Positions 16,187 through 25,224 of a stretch of DNA of 33,016 bases are shown here, piece by piece (the stretch's first letter is position 1; each line of letters opens with the position of its first letter). The DNA is from an uncultured Prevotella sp. Lineage in GTDB: Bacteria > Bacteroidota > Bacteroidia > Bacteroidales > Bacteroidaceae. The notes beneath the pieces are model-generated. The model ran no database searches. It worked only from the letters and a program-made list of their open reading frames with translations, and was not told the DNA's origin. The stretch is from NCBI GenBank assembly GCA_934217675.1, contig CAKQCV010000025.1, positions 1 through 33,016 on the forward strand, read 5' to 3'. Both the position numbers and the translations under genes were made by a program.

Positions 16187-17194
16187 TTATTTTCCCTCCT
16201 TCTTTACAACTTCGCCGTAGCGCTTTGGTTTGATATATGCATTTATAAGTGGAGTAAAAGCATTCATAATAAGTATTGCAAATGACATACCTTCTGGGTA
16301 TGCGCCCCAATTACGAATTACAATTGTCAAGAAACCGATAGCAACACCATATATGATTTGTCCTTTATAAGTCATAGGAGAAGTAACATAATCTGTTGCC
16401 ATGAATATAGCACCAAGCATTAAACCTCCACTAAGCAATTCTGATATAGGAGAAGCATATACTGGGTTCACAAGGTGCATTATTCCACTGAAAACAAATA
16501 CTGTAGCAAGGATACTTACAGGAATATGCCATGTTATAATTTTTTTCCATAGCATATATGCAAGACCGAAAAGAAGAGCCAATGCACATACTTCACCTAT
16601 TGTTCCGGCACCACTATTCAAATCTGTATTACCCAAAAGCATTGTAACGGAATCTGGCAATTGGCTAAGAACTGACGAATCACCGGTCTTGATAGCTGTC
16701 TTCATTATACTGAGCGGAGTTGCTGCAGTTTCAGCATCTGTATAATTCAGCAATTGACCAACCTTTGGCCATGAAGTCATCTGTACAGGAAATGACACTA
16801 ACAAAAAACAACGTCCTACAAGTGCTGGATTAAATGGATTACATCCAAGACCACCAAACGTCATCTTGCCAACACCAATCGCAACTAATGCACCTATAAA
16901 AACAATCCAAACTGGAAGATTAGACGGAAGATTAAAACCAAGAAGGATTCCCGTCAAAATTGCAGAGCCATCAAGAACAGTAGACTCTCTCTTCATAATG
17001 TATTTTGTGATAGCCCACTCTAAGAATACACATGAGGCTACACTTGAGGCGCATACTATTGCCGAACCAATACCAAAGTACAAGAACGAAACGATTAATG
17101 CAGGAATCAAAGCTATAATAACTCCATACATATTACGCTCTACACTATCTGTACCATGAGCATGTGGTGATAATGATACTATTAATTTACTCAT
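16187..17194 (-). CDS. rnfD: Rnf complex subunit D (membrane flavin protein)
   Basis: 335 residues from the ATG at 17194 (MSKLIVSLSPHAHGTDSVERNMYGV), which matches family starts; the frame opens from an upstream ATG at 17245 that adds 17 unrelated residues. About nine spans are visible. GGLGCNPFNPALVGRCFLL is the RnfD/NqrB signature and DAETAATPLSIMK holds the Thr that carries covalent FMN. MATDYVTSPMTYKGQIIYG is the second family signature. It is the large membrane subunit taking electrons from RnfC and passing them toward RnfG. It ends one base before rnfG starts. Confidence 0.95.
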   Translation of the reverse strand: MSKLIVSLSPHAHGTDSVERNMYGVIIALIPALIVSFLYFGIGSAIVCASSVASCVFLEWAITKYIMKRESTVLDGSAILTGILLGFNLPSNLPVWIVFIGALVAIGVGKMTFGGLGCNPFNPALVGRCFLLVSFPVQMTSWPKVGQLLNYTDAETAATPLSIMKTAIKTGDSSVLSQLPDSVTMLLGNTDLNSGAGTIGEVCALALLFGLAYMLWKKIITWHIPVSILATVFVFSGIMHLVNPVYASPISELLSGGLMLGAIFMATDYVTSPMTYKGQIIYGVAIGFLTIVIRNWGAYPEGMSFAILIMNAFTPLINAYIKPKRYGEVVKKEGK

Positions 17195-17268
17195 TGTTTT
17201 ATTTTCTTTTTTGCAATGCCTAAAATGGCTATGCAGTGATTTCATATTTATAATTAGAGCTATATACT

Positions 17269-18621
17269 TTATTTTTTTGCATTTCTTGCTCGGATTATAC
17301 CCATCACCGTGGTCTTTCCCAAACGGATATTGTCAAGCAAAGGACGATGAGCAGGACATGTAAATTGACAAGAGCCACATTCTATACATGATGTAATATC
17401 TTCTTGCTCAACTTTTTCCCAATTATGGAAAGCACTTGCCGTTGCTAACAAAAATGGCTCCAAGCCCATAGGACATGCACTAACACATTTCGCACAACGT
17501 ATACAAGCCTGTGGCTTTTTGCGCTTTGCATCATTATCCGTAAGAATTGTTATACTATTTGTACCCTTACATACAGGGACATCTGTTGTAGTCAAAGCCT
17601 TACCCATCATTGGACCGCCGGCAAGAACTTTATTGTCGCCATCAGGCATTCCACCACAGAAATCTATCAAATCCTTCATTGGAGTTCCCATACGAACAAG
17701 GAAATTTCCTGGCTTAGCTATTTTTTTACCGGTAACCGTGGTATAACGTTCAAAGAGTGGCTTATTTTTCATTACAGCCTGATAAACTGCAAATGCTGTT
17801 CCAACATTCTGAACTATTGCACCAACATTAACTGGAATTGCAGGAGGAGCTGGTACCTGTCGGCGAATAACAGCATCTACAAGCTGTTTTTCACCACCTT
17901 GAGGATATTTCTTTTCCAACGGTACAATTTCTATATCACTCCTATTTGCCGTTTTCTCTTCAAACAGCTTTATTGCTGTAGGTTTATTATCCTCAATACC
18001 AATATAACCTTTTGAAACTTTTGCAGCTTTCATCAACAGCTCTAGTCCAACAAGGATCTCATCAGCATGTTCGATCATCAAACGGTAATCAGATGTTATA
18101 TAAGGTTCACATTCTACACCATTTAATATAACACATTCTGCCTTTGCACCTGGAGGAGGACACAGCTTTATGAATGTAGGGAATCCAGCACCACCCATAC
18201 CTGTAACTCCTGCATTTTTAATACGGTTTACAATTTCTTCAGGAGTTAGCTCTGGATGAGAAGCTACTGTTTCGAGAGTTTCAGAACGGTCAATACTTTC
18301 TTCCCACTCATCACCATCTACATTTATAATTATACAAGGTTTGCGATAACCTGTGGCATCTACTGCCGTATCAATTTTAAAAACTGTACCTGATACTGAC
18401 GAATATATAGGTGCAGAAACAAAACCTCCGGCTTCTGCAATTAAAGTCCCAACTTTAACTTTATCTCCTTTCTTTACAACAGGTTTTGCTGGTGCACCAA
18501 TATGCTGTGACAGCGGAAAAATAGCCTGTTTCGGAAGAGCTGCAACTTGAGTAGCACACTCTGCAGTTATCTTATTTTCTTCTGGGTGTACGCCACCAAT
18601 TCTAAAAGTTTTTAAATTCAT
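17269..18621 (-). CDS. rnfC: Rnf complex subunit C (NADH-binding, Fe-S)
   Basis: 450 residues, cytoplasmic peripheral subunit. The N-terminus (FRIGGVHPEENKITA) and a biotinyl-lipoyl-like segment (KKGDKVKVGTLIAEAGG) are followed by the NADH/FMN-binding Nqo1-like domain with GAGFPTFIKLCPPPGAK and NGVECEPYITSDYRLM. Two 4Fe-4S motifs lie near the C-terminus: CIRCAKCVSACP and CIECGSCQFTCP. It exchanges electrons between NAD(H) and the membrane subunits. It starts two bases after the rnfB stop; the 74 nt to rnfD contain nothing notable. Confidence 0.96.
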   Translation of the reverse strand: MNLKTFRIGGVHPEENKITAECATQVAALPKQAIFPLSQHIGAPAKPVVKKGDKVKVGTLIAEAGGFVSAPIYSSVSGTVFKIDTAVDATGYRKPCIIINVDGDEWEESIDRSETLETVASHPELTPEEIVNRIKNAGVTGMGGAGFPTFIKLCPPPGAKAECVILNGVECEPYITSDYRLMIEHADEILVGLELLMKAAKVSKGYIGIEDNKPTAIKLFEEKTANRSDIEIVPLEKKYPQGGEKQLVDAVIRRQVPAPPAIPVNVGAIVQNVGTAFAVYQAVMKNKPLFERYTTVTGKKIAKPGNFLVRMGTPMKDLIDFCGGMPDGDNKVLAGGPMMGKALTTTDVPVCKGTNSITILTDNDAKRKKPQACIRCAKCVSACPMGLEPFLLATASAFHNWEKVEQEDITSCIECGSCQFTCPAHRPLLDNIRLGKTTVMGIIRARNAKK

Positions 18622-18623
18622 TT

Positions 18624-19592
18624 TTAAGCTTCCTTTTTAGATTCAACATTTGTCGCATTTAAAGTTCCAACCTTTTCTTCTTTTAAAGGAGTATCTTTAC
18701 CTGTCGCATCAACTGGCTTTACAGAACTCTTCACACTATCTGCAGGTACATCTGCTTTAGGCTTACGTGGAGGAAAATTGACAGCAACAATTGCTCCTGT
18801 CGGACAAGCAGCCTCACATTTACGACACATACGACATTTGTCAGGATCAATATAGCTCAAATTATTTTCTATTGTAATTGCTTCAAACTTACACTCTTTA
18901 AAGCATTTTCCACAACCTATACATGCAGCTTTACAAGCTTTCATTGCTGCAGCTCCCTTATCTTTGTTCACACAACGAACATAAACACGACGTCCTTTAG
19001 GTCCTTTTTTACGAAGCTCGATGATATGGCGTGGACAAGCTTTAGCACAAGCACCGCAACCAGTACATTTTTCTTCATCAACCTCTGCAATTCCAGTTTC
19101 AGGATTAATTGTAATTGCACCAAACTGACAAGCATTTACACAATCGCCACATCCTAAGCAGCCGTATCCACAACCGGTTTCGCCTGCACCACATGCATTT
19201 ACTGCTGTACATGTCTTCAAGCCATCGTAAACAGCAATTCTTTGGCGCATTTCACAAGTACCATTACAACGTACTACTGCGACTTTAGCTTCAGTATTGG
19301 CAACTGCAATACCAAGCAAGTCTGCAACTTGTCCCATAACGGTAGCACCACCCACAGGACAGAACAACCCTTCAATTGACCCTTTGTCTGCACCCTTAAC
19401 AAGAGCGTCTGCCATACCAGAACATCCTGCAAATCCACATCCTCCACAGTTTGCACCTGGAAGTGTAGAAGCTACCTGACCAATACGGGGATCTTCATAC
19501 ACAGCAAATTTCTTGGAGCACACGTACAGAATAACAGCTGCAACGAGCGCAATGCTTCCCAAGACAATAAGTGCGATTAAAATAAAATTCAT
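18624..19592 (-). CDS. rnfB: Rnf complex subunit B (polyferredoxin)
   Basis: 322 residues, longer than the proteobacterial form (about 190). One membrane span at the N-terminus (ILIALIVLGSIALVAAVILYV) is followed by the four-cysteine CGGCGFAGC...LFCPVGG cluster. Four ferredoxin-like modules come next: CLGCGDCVNAC, CTGCGACAKACP, CIGCGKCFKEC and CRMCRKCEAACP. The tail (about 50 residues) is Lys/Pro/Val rich and low in complexity. RnfB receives electrons from reduced ferredoxin and delivers them to the complex. It follows the RseC-like gene after 71 nt. Confidence 0.96.
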   Translation of the reverse strand: MNFILIALIVLGSIALVAAVILYVCSKKFAVYEDPRIGQVASTLPGANCGGCGFAGCSGMADALVKGADKGSIEGLFCPVGGATVMGQVADLLGIAVANTEAKVAVVRCNGTCEMRQRIAVYDGLKTCTAVNACGAGETGCGYGCLGCGDCVNACQFGAITINPETGIAEVDEEKCTGCGACAKACPRHIIELRKKGPKGRRVYVRCVNKDKGAAAMKACKAACIGCGKCFKECKFEAITIENNLSYIDPDKCRMCRKCEAACPTGAIVAVNFPPRKPKADVPADSVKSSVKPVDATGKDTPLKEEKVGTLNATNVESKKEA

Positions 19593-19663
19593 AATCTTTG
19601 TATTTTTGTTTTAGTTATAATTATTCACAGTTTGATAGGAACATAGTATTTTTTATTCCAATA

Positions 19664-20089
19664 TTATTGCTCATCCAATTTTTCAAGACTGAAAGTTACT
19701 TTTCTATTTATCTTCTTACGAAAAAAAAGCAGTATTATATAATATGGTATTAGAGAAAACAATGCTGCCAACGCTGCCGTAAGTTCACTATATCCGGCTG
19801 CACTTGTCACAAAAAGTGTAACAGTTAAAATAGCAAGAGGGATAAGCATTGCAAGAAACACCGCATACAGACCAATGCCATATGATGTTATAACCAATAC
19901 TTTCTGCCCATTGACATATTCTTTCGAATCATTCAAAAAAACATCAACTATTTTTTCCTTACTTTCTGAAGTGTGACATTGTTTAGCTGCTTTACACGAT
20001 GAACAAGCAGAAGATTGGACAATACGAACCTTTACGCATTCTCCATTTATAGACTCAACAATACCAATATGTCGTATTTTGTTCTCCAT
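19664..20089 (-). CDS. RseC/SoxR-reducing family membrane protein
   Basis: 141 residues from the ATG at 20089 (MENKIRHIGIVESINGE), where family similarity begins; ATGs at 20101 and 20110 are also in frame. The N-terminal domain has the cysteine group ACSSCKAAKQCH, a probable metal or Fe-S site. Two membrane spans follow (GLYAVFLAMLIPLAILTVTLF and ALAALFSLIPYYIILLFF). RseC-like proteins are linked to Rnf in many bacteria and may help assemble it or mature its Fe-S centres. Here it is the first gene of the rnf operon. Confidence 0.87.
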   Translation of the reverse strand: MENKIRHIGIVESINGECVKVRIVQSSACSSCKAAKQCHTSESKEKIVDVFLNDSKEYVNGQKVLVITSYGIGLYAVFLAMLIPLAILTVTLFVTSAAGYSELTAALAALFSLIPYYIILLFFRKKINRKVTFSLEKLDEQ

Positions 20090-20127
20090 ATTATATAGCA
20101 TATTTTGCAATATCCAGTTTGCAACTG

Positions 20128-20135
20128 CAAAAATA
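20128..20135 (-). promoter_or_regulatory. -7 element of the rnf operon promoter
   Basis: TATTTTTG (minus strand) is an exact TAnnTTTG match. CTTG 20 nt upstream (20156-20159) is a near -33 element. Transcription would start near 20121, leaving a leader of roughly 10-30 nt depending on which ATG is used. Confidence 0.55.
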
Positions 20136-20245
20136 GCACTATAATTTCATAATGACAAGAAAAACAAAAATAAAATACAAGAATGGATAAGAGTTTTTTG
20201 GATTTATTAATTCTTAAACGTTTACGTTAGCTATCCAATGTATTT

Positions 20246-20689
20246 TTATTCTTTCATTAGATTCTCAAAGAAATCATCCAAATCTTTATCCCAACCTTTC
20301 ATAATGTCACCTCCAATAATATTTATATCATCATCAGACATATACAGCTCCGAGATGTGTTCCTTATCATCATTTTCAAGTACAAAGCTATATGGCTTTA
20401 GTAAACATAAATTATCAATTTCATTGGAGAAATTCTTTATTCTATCTCTCAGAAGTGATGCAGACAAATCATAAAAATCTTCATTGGTATTATTTATCCA
20501 TTCTTCTACAACACATCGAGTAATTTCATTATCGTCATCATCAAAAGCCATCAAATCGCCACTTTCAGAAGATATTCTCACATGAATATCCGTCATTACT
20601 GAGGGTTCTTCATTTGATGATAATTTATGAATAATTTTACGCAAGAATCTATCTACTTGCATAACACTTTGTTCATTGAAGTTTTCCAT
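20246..20689 (-). CDS. Conserved acidic protein of unknown function
   Basis: 147 residues, strongly acidic, no signal peptide or membrane span. Notable segments are VDRFLRKIIHKLSSNEE, MAFDDDDNEITRCVVEEWI, KPYSFVLENDDKEHISELYM and a tail ending WDKDLDDFFENLMKE. I recall similar hypothetical proteins in other Bacteroidales but know no function. It follows the GHL10 gene by 17 nt on the same strand and is probably the third gene of the transcript starting at the acyl-CoA ligase. A real gene is supported by its length, spacing and a composition unlike random frames. Confidence 0.8.
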   Translation of the reverse strand: MENFNEQSVMQVDRFLRKIIHKLSSNEEPSVMTDIHVRISSESGDLMAFDDDDNEITRCVVEEWINNTNEDFYDLSASLLRDRIKNFSNEIDNLCLLKPYSFVLENDDKEHISELYMSDDDINIIGGDIMKGWDKDLDDFFENLMKE

Positions 20690-20706
20690 ATTTATTAGTT
20701 TTTATT

Positions 20707-22218
20707 CTAAAGTTTAACTTTTATACATTTCTTCTTACTCTCATTATTCATTCTATCAAGAGCTGTGACAACATAGATAAAATTTCTGTCTTTAGCACTT
20801 ATTTTTGTACAGTCAATTTTATAAAATGTATCTGGGGTAACTGCCAAAATTTTTGAAGCATCCGACAAGTCAACATCCTCTGCTGCAGAAAATCTATACA
20901 CAACATATTTTACTGCCTCGTCATTCCATCCTTTTCCCTTTGGCTTCGTCCAAAACAGAACTTTATCATTTTCAACATTAATAATTTTAAGATGCCGCAC
21001 TTTCTTTGGAGATTTACTATCAATAAAAGGCATAACTGGCTGTAATGCTGGGTGTTTCCAATATATATTACGCAATACATTTTGGTAATTTCCTACATTA
21101 TCAACAACTGCTTTTGCATACCACAAAACAGCTCCATCTACATTCTGCATCTCTGAGCGCAACTTAAACTTTGCTGGCATTTGATTAATATTCGGATTTG
21201 ACACGTCTGCCTTTTTTACAGTACGCTCAACATCCTCACCTATATACAAAGGGCGCTTACACGCATACTTGTTCCACCACTTTATAAGTGTAGAATAATC
21301 TGCCGCTTTATTACCTATTTCCCAATATATTTGCGGAACACAGTAATCAAGCCACCCATTATTCACCCACATCAAAACATCTGCATATAAATCATCATAG
21401 TTTTGCAATCCATTGGTATTACTTCCTATTTTAGAATCCGTTTTAATATTTCTGTATATGCCAAATGGAGAAACGCCAAGTTTGACCCAAGGTTTTATGC
21501 GATGGACGGTTTCATACAATTGCTTTACAAACAAATTTACATTATCTCTTCTCCAATCACCGCGGTCACGTATGCCATTATTATTAGCACGGAACTCTTT
21601 ATCATCCTTGATTGTTTGCCCTGCAATAGGGTATGGATAAAAATAATCATCTATATGTATACCATCAACATCATAACGAGTCAAAATATCCTTCACAACA
21701 TCACATATATAATCTCTGTTTTCTTGTATACCAGGATTAAGAATAAGAAGACCATCATAAGAGAAAACATTCTCAGGATGTTTGATAGCAACATGATTTA
21801 CAGCAAGCTCTGAAGTTACTTTTGTCTTTGCTCTAAAAGGATTTATCCAAGCATGTAGCTCCATTCCTCTTTTATGACATTGTTCTATCATCCACTGTAA
21901 AGGGTCCCAATACGGGGAAGGTGCTTTCCCCTGTTTTCCAGTCAAGAAGCGACTCCATGGCTCAATCTTACTTTCGTAAAGTGCATCACATTCTGGACGC
22001 ACTTGAAAAATTACAGCATTAACCCCATCCTTCTGCAATTCATCAAGCTGATATGTAAGTGTTTGCTGCATTTCTTTTGTGCCAAGTCCCAAGAATTGTC
22101 CATTAACACATTGTATCCATACGCCACGAAATTCCCTTTTCTTCGTCTGTGCAAAAGTATCTGTTAAGCACATCACAAAGTAAAAAAGTAAAAAAAATAT
22201 TTGAATAGTTCTTTTCAT
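20707..22218 (-). CDS. Secreted GHL10-type glycoside hydrolase-like protein (DUF187 family)
   Basis: 503 residues from the ATG at 22218, which gives a compact signal peptide (MKRTIQIFFLLFYFVMCL... cut after TFAQ); an ATG at 22236 would overlap the upstream gene by 11 nt. The catalytic-barrel signatures are EFRGVWIQCVNGQFLGLG, AVIFQVRPECDALYES, WDPLQWMIEQCHKRGMELHAWINPFRAKT (given in two parts: WDPLQWMIEQCHKRG and MELHAWINPFR), YDVDGIHIDDYFYPYP and WLDYCVPQIYWE. The last 90 residues form a fibronectin-III-like domain. Relatives include YngK and YddW. The family is thought to act on glycans, possibly peptidoglycan; the true substrate is unknown. Confidence 0.88.
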   Translation of the reverse strand: MKRTIQIFFLLFYFVMCLTDTFAQTKKREFRGVWIQCVNGQFLGLGTKEMQQTLTYQLDELQKDGVNAVIFQVRPECDALYESKIEPWSRFLTGKQGKAPSPYWDPLQWMIEQCHKRGMELHAWINPFRAKTKVTSELAVNHVAIKHPENVFSYDGLLILNPGIQENRDYICDVVKDILTRYDVDGIHIDDYFYPYPIAGQTIKDDKEFRANNNGIRDRGDWRRDNVNLFVKQLYETVHRIKPWVKLGVSPFGIYRNIKTDSKIGSNTNGLQNYDDLYADVLMWVNNGWLDYCVPQIYWEIGNKAADYSTLIKWWNKYACKRPLYIGEDVERTVKKADVSNPNINQMPAKFKLRSEMQNVDGAVLWYAKAVVDNVGNYQNVLRNIYWKHPALQPVMPFIDSKSPKKVRHLKIINVENDKVLFWTKPKGKGWNDEAVKYVVYRFSAAEDVDLSDASKILAVTPDTFYKIDCTKISAKDRNFIYVVTALDRMNNESKKKCIKVKL

Positions 22219-22225
22219 TTCTGAG

Positions 22226-23896
22226 CTATTTTTCATTTTGATACAGATATCTCTTTATACTTTTCTTCGGAGTTTTTTCAAATTCCTCCTTTTGTATTCT
22301 TATTGCTGAAAGCTTACAGTATGCAGGCAGGACTTCATTTAGATTCTTTCTATTCTGCTCCATAATGCTTTCTAAATCCTCATTAGACAAGCCCATATTA
22401 TGAACCTCGTCGAAATCCGGATGGACAAGTCCTATTAGCTTGCCATTACCCTGTATAACAACGCTTTCCATAACAAAAGCCATACTATTGAGTTTGTCTT
22501 CTATTTCCTCTGGATATATATTTTGACCATTCGCACCAAGTAACATATTTTTGCTTCTACCCTTAATAAATATATTTCCATCAATATCCATTAAGCCAAG
22601 GTCACCAGTATGATACCATCCATCTTTATCAATAGTTTGTACCGTAGCTTCTTCATTTTTATAATATCCAAGCATAACATTCGTTCCTTTTGCCAAAATC
22701 TCACCTGGCACATGCACCGGATCTTCACTATCAATTTTGACTTCCATATGCACGACAGCTTTTCCACATGACGTAGGAACAAAATCATGATAGTCAGAAT
22801 AAGATATTATAGGAGCACATTCTGTAGCACCATACCCTACCGTAAAAGGAAAATCTATATCTTTCAAAAAAGCTTCAACCTCCTGATTCAAAGCTGCTCC
22901 GCCAATAATTATTTCATAGAGATTTCCTCCAAATGCCTCAAATACCTGTTCGTATATCTTTTGCTTTACCTTCTTACTTATTCCAGGCATTTTAAGCAAA
23001 AGCCTTACTTTGCTGTTTTGTATTTTTGGAAAAACTCGCTTTCTTATTATTTTTTCAATAACCAAAGGTACTGCTATTATAATTGCAGGTTTAACATCCT
23101 TAAAAGCTTGTGCAATAATTGCCGGGCTCGGCACTCTTGTCAAATAATAAACATGACAACCATGACAGAATTCAAAAAGAAATTCAAATGCCATCCCATA
23201 CATGTGTGCCATTGGAAGAATACTAATCGTATTCGCTCCACTTGGAATTTTTGAGCCAAGTACTTGTTTTGCAAAATCAAGATTACCCCATAAAGCTCGA
23301 TATGGGAGCATTACGCCTTTTGAGAAACCAGTCGTACCACTTGTATAATTAATAAGTGCCAATTCATCAGGCGACTGTTCTTTATAATAGCACACATGCT
23401 GTTGACGAAAAGCTTTTGGATAACGTTTGCCAAAAAGTTCATTAAGGTGTTCACGAGCATAAGTTAGTTTATCGGTTCTTGATACAACCAAAGAATAGTC
23501 TGGAATATACACGATGCCCTCAAGATTTGGCATTTTTGTTGAATCAATTACAGTAGCAACGACATCACCAACAAACAACAATTTAGCCTCACTATGATTA
23601 ACAATGTTGTGTATTTGTTCTGCTGTAAATTCGTGTAACACAGGAACCGCAACTGCACCATATGTCAACGTTGCTAAAAAAGCTACTGCCCAACTGGCAC
23701 TGTTTCTACCACAAATTGCTATTTTGTCACCTTTTGTAACTCCACTATTCTCGAACAAAATATGCAACTTTTCAATTTTTCTTGCAACATCTTTATACTG
23801 TAAGGTTATTCCCTTATAATCAGTAAGCGCATCAAGATTCCAATTCTTAATTACGCTTTGCTCTATCATTTGATTAAAACTTGGTATTGATTCCAT
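22226..23896 (-). CDS. Long-chain fatty acid - CoA ligase (AMP-forming)
   Basis: 556 residues from the ATG at 23896. The frame continues to an ATG at 23935, but a perfect promoter lies inside that extension, so the shorter form is favoured. The ANL-superfamily motifs are in order: P-loop YTSGTTGFSKG, the GYGATECAP adenylate-binding motif, GWYHTGDLG, KGRSKNMLLGANGQNIYPEE and the C-terminal catalytic Lys region KTPKKSIKRYLY. It activates fatty acids to acyl-CoA via acyl-AMP in the cytoplasm, for lipid synthesis or degradation. It should not be read as menE: it is far from the men genes, and its motifs fit acyl-CoA synthetases. Confidence 0.92.
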   Translation of the reverse strand: MESIPSFNQMIEQSVIKNWNLDALTDYKGITLQYKDVARKIEKLHILFENSGVTKGDKIAICGRNSASWAVAFLATLTYGAVAVPVLHEFTAEQIHNIVNHSEAKLLFVGDVVATVIDSTKMPNLEGIVYIPDYSLVVSRTDKLTYAREHLNELFGKRYPKAFRQQHVCYYKEQSPDELALINYTSGTTGFSKGVMLPYRALWGNLDFAKQVLGSKIPSGANTISILPMAHMYGMAFEFLFEFCHGCHVYYLTRVPSPAIIAQAFKDVKPAIIIAVPLVIEKIIRKRVFPKIQNSKVRLLLKMPGISKKVKQKIYEQVFEAFGGNLYEIIIGGAALNQEVEAFLKDIDFPFTVGYGATECAPIISYSDYHDFVPTSCGKAVVHMEVKIDSEDPVHVPGEILAKGTNVMLGYYKNEEATVQTIDKDGWYHTGDLGLMDIDGNIFIKGRSKNMLLGANGQNIYPEEIEDKLNSMAFVMESVVIQGNGKLIGLVHPDFDEVHNMGLSNEDLESIMEQNRKNLNEVLPAYCKLSAIRIQKEEFEKTPKKSIKRYLYQNEK

Positions 23897-23916
23897 TAAT
23901 GTTTCTATATTTTTTG

Positions 23917-23947
23917 CAAAGTTACATTTTTTCATGCACAGTCCAAA
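23917..23947 (-). promoter_or_regulatory. Bacteroidetes-type promoter of the acyl-CoA ligase operon
   Basis: On the minus strand TTTG (23944-23947), 19 nt, TAACTTTG (23917-23924) is a full consensus match. Transcription would start near 23911, so the ATG at 23896 follows a leader of about 15 nt and the upstream ATG at 23935 would not be on the message. Confidence 0.82.
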
Positions 23948-23983
23948 ATTAATTGTGCAATTTTTATTTCTTTACTATACAAA

Positions 23984-24015
23984 TTTGGTAAGAACCTCTT
24001 TTTGTATTATCTTTG
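23984..24015 (+). promoter_or_regulatory. Bacteroidetes-type promoter of the PD40-type gene
   Basis: TTTG (23984-23987), 20 nt, TATCTTTG (24008-24015). Transcription would begin near 24022, 16 nt before the ATG at 24038. It is divergent from the acyl-CoA ligase promoter, the two -33 boxes lying 36 nt apart. Confidence 0.8.
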
Positions 24016-24037
24016 CCGAATAATAAAAACAACAAAT

Positions 24038-25201
24038 ATGCAACGATATAAATTTTTAATTTTTATACTAGGAGCATTGTGCCTATCAAATGTCAATGCT
24101 GCAGCGCAAAAAAAACAGACAAAAAGCAAAATTGCAGTATCTGGACAAGAACGACCTTCTACCATTTTCGAAGATCTACTTCCTGCGACAGCAAAGCTCA
24201 TAATTGTGGATAGTATTGTTTGTGATAAAAATGATTTCTTGAAATATATTCCTTTAGCCAAAGACTGTGGAAGGATAACTACATATAATAATTTCTTCAC
24301 AGGACAATCAGCAAAGCGAAACAATTCGTATGTCTATGAAAATGGATTCGGAGACAAATGTTTCTATAATGACTCGACAAAAAACGGAGATTCAAAACTT
24401 TATACTGAAGAAAAACTCGGTGGTAAATGGCAAGCACCAAGACTTCTTGACGAACTTGGCAATGAATTCAACGATATTAATTATCCATATCTCATGCCAG
24501 ACGGAGTGACATTGTATTTTTCTGCAATAAACAAGTCAAATTCATTAGGAGGAAGAGATATTTACATGACCCGACTCAACAATGAAACAATGAGATTCTA
24601 TAAACCAGAAAATATAGGTCTTCCATACAATTCAAAAGCAAATGACTATTGCTGTATTATCGATGATATTAATTCAATAGGATGGCTTGTTAGCGATCGC
24701 TCTCAACGCAATGGAAAGGTTTGTATATACACATTTATTCCTACAAATGAAAGGTGGACTGACAACAAAACAAATATTCCACAAAAGAAGTTGGAAAATC
24801 TTGCACATATAACAAACATAAAAGATACATGGGTAGATAAAGAAGCCGTTAAAAATGCAAAAGCTATTGTTTCAAGACTAAAAAATATAGCCAATGCTAC
24901 AGAGGATAATGACAACAACATAACATTTATTGTCAATGACAAAACGATTTATAAAACTATTTCGGATTTCAAATCTGCAACAGGCAAGCAACTTTATCTA
25001 CAATTGTCAAATTTGAGAAAGGAAATGAAAACAGATGAGCGTACGCTTGAAATTTTACGCAAACAAATTACGAAAGCAAAAGCTCAGGATAAAAAAACAA
25101 TAAGTGAAAACATTTTGATTCTTGAAAATGGGTCAGTCAAACATTATAAAGAAATCAGAGAACTAGAAAAGAAAATAAGAAATGCTGAAAATATAAAATA
25201 A
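24038..25201 (+). CDS. Secreted PD40/WD40-like repeat protein
   Basis: 387 residues from the ATG at 24038; a TTG at 24002 falls within the promoter and was rejected. A signal peptide covers residues 1-24 (FLIFILGALCLSNVNAAA). Residues about 115-235 contain PD40-type beta-propeller blades: NYPYLMPDGVTLYFSA, SLGGRDIYMTRL and DYCCIIDDINSIGWLVSDR. The last 120 residues are a charged coiled coil (LRKEMKTDERTLEILRKQI). In Bacteroidetes such blades often precede OmpA-type domains, but none follows here. Envelope location is likely; the role is unknown. It is followed after 23 nt by the phosphorylase gene. Confidence 0.82.
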   Translation: MQRYKFLIFILGALCLSNVNAAAQKKQTKSKIAVSGQERPSTIFEDLLPATAKLIIVDSIVCDKNDFLKYIPLAKDCGRITTYNNFFTGQSAKRNNSYVYENGFGDKCFYNDSTKNGDSKLYTEEKLGGKWQAPRLLDELGNEFNDINYPYLMPDGVTLYFSAINKSNSLGGRDIYMTRLNNETMRFYKPENIGLPYNSKANDYCCIIDDINSIGWLVSDRSQRNGKVCIYTFIPTNERWTDNKTNIPQKKLENLAHITNIKDTWVDKEAVKNAKAIVSRLKNIANATEDNDNNITFIVNDKTIYKTISDFKSATGKQLYLQLSNLRKEMKTDERTLEILRKQITKAKAQDKKTISENILILENGSVKHYKEIRELEKKIRNAENIK

Positions 25202-25224
25202 ACGTACAAATAAAACTATATATT

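Noticed and set aside
22226..23896. menE (o-succinylbenzoate-CoA ligase)
   Set aside because: Length and motifs fit long-chain acyl-CoA synthetases and it is 10 kb from the men operon.
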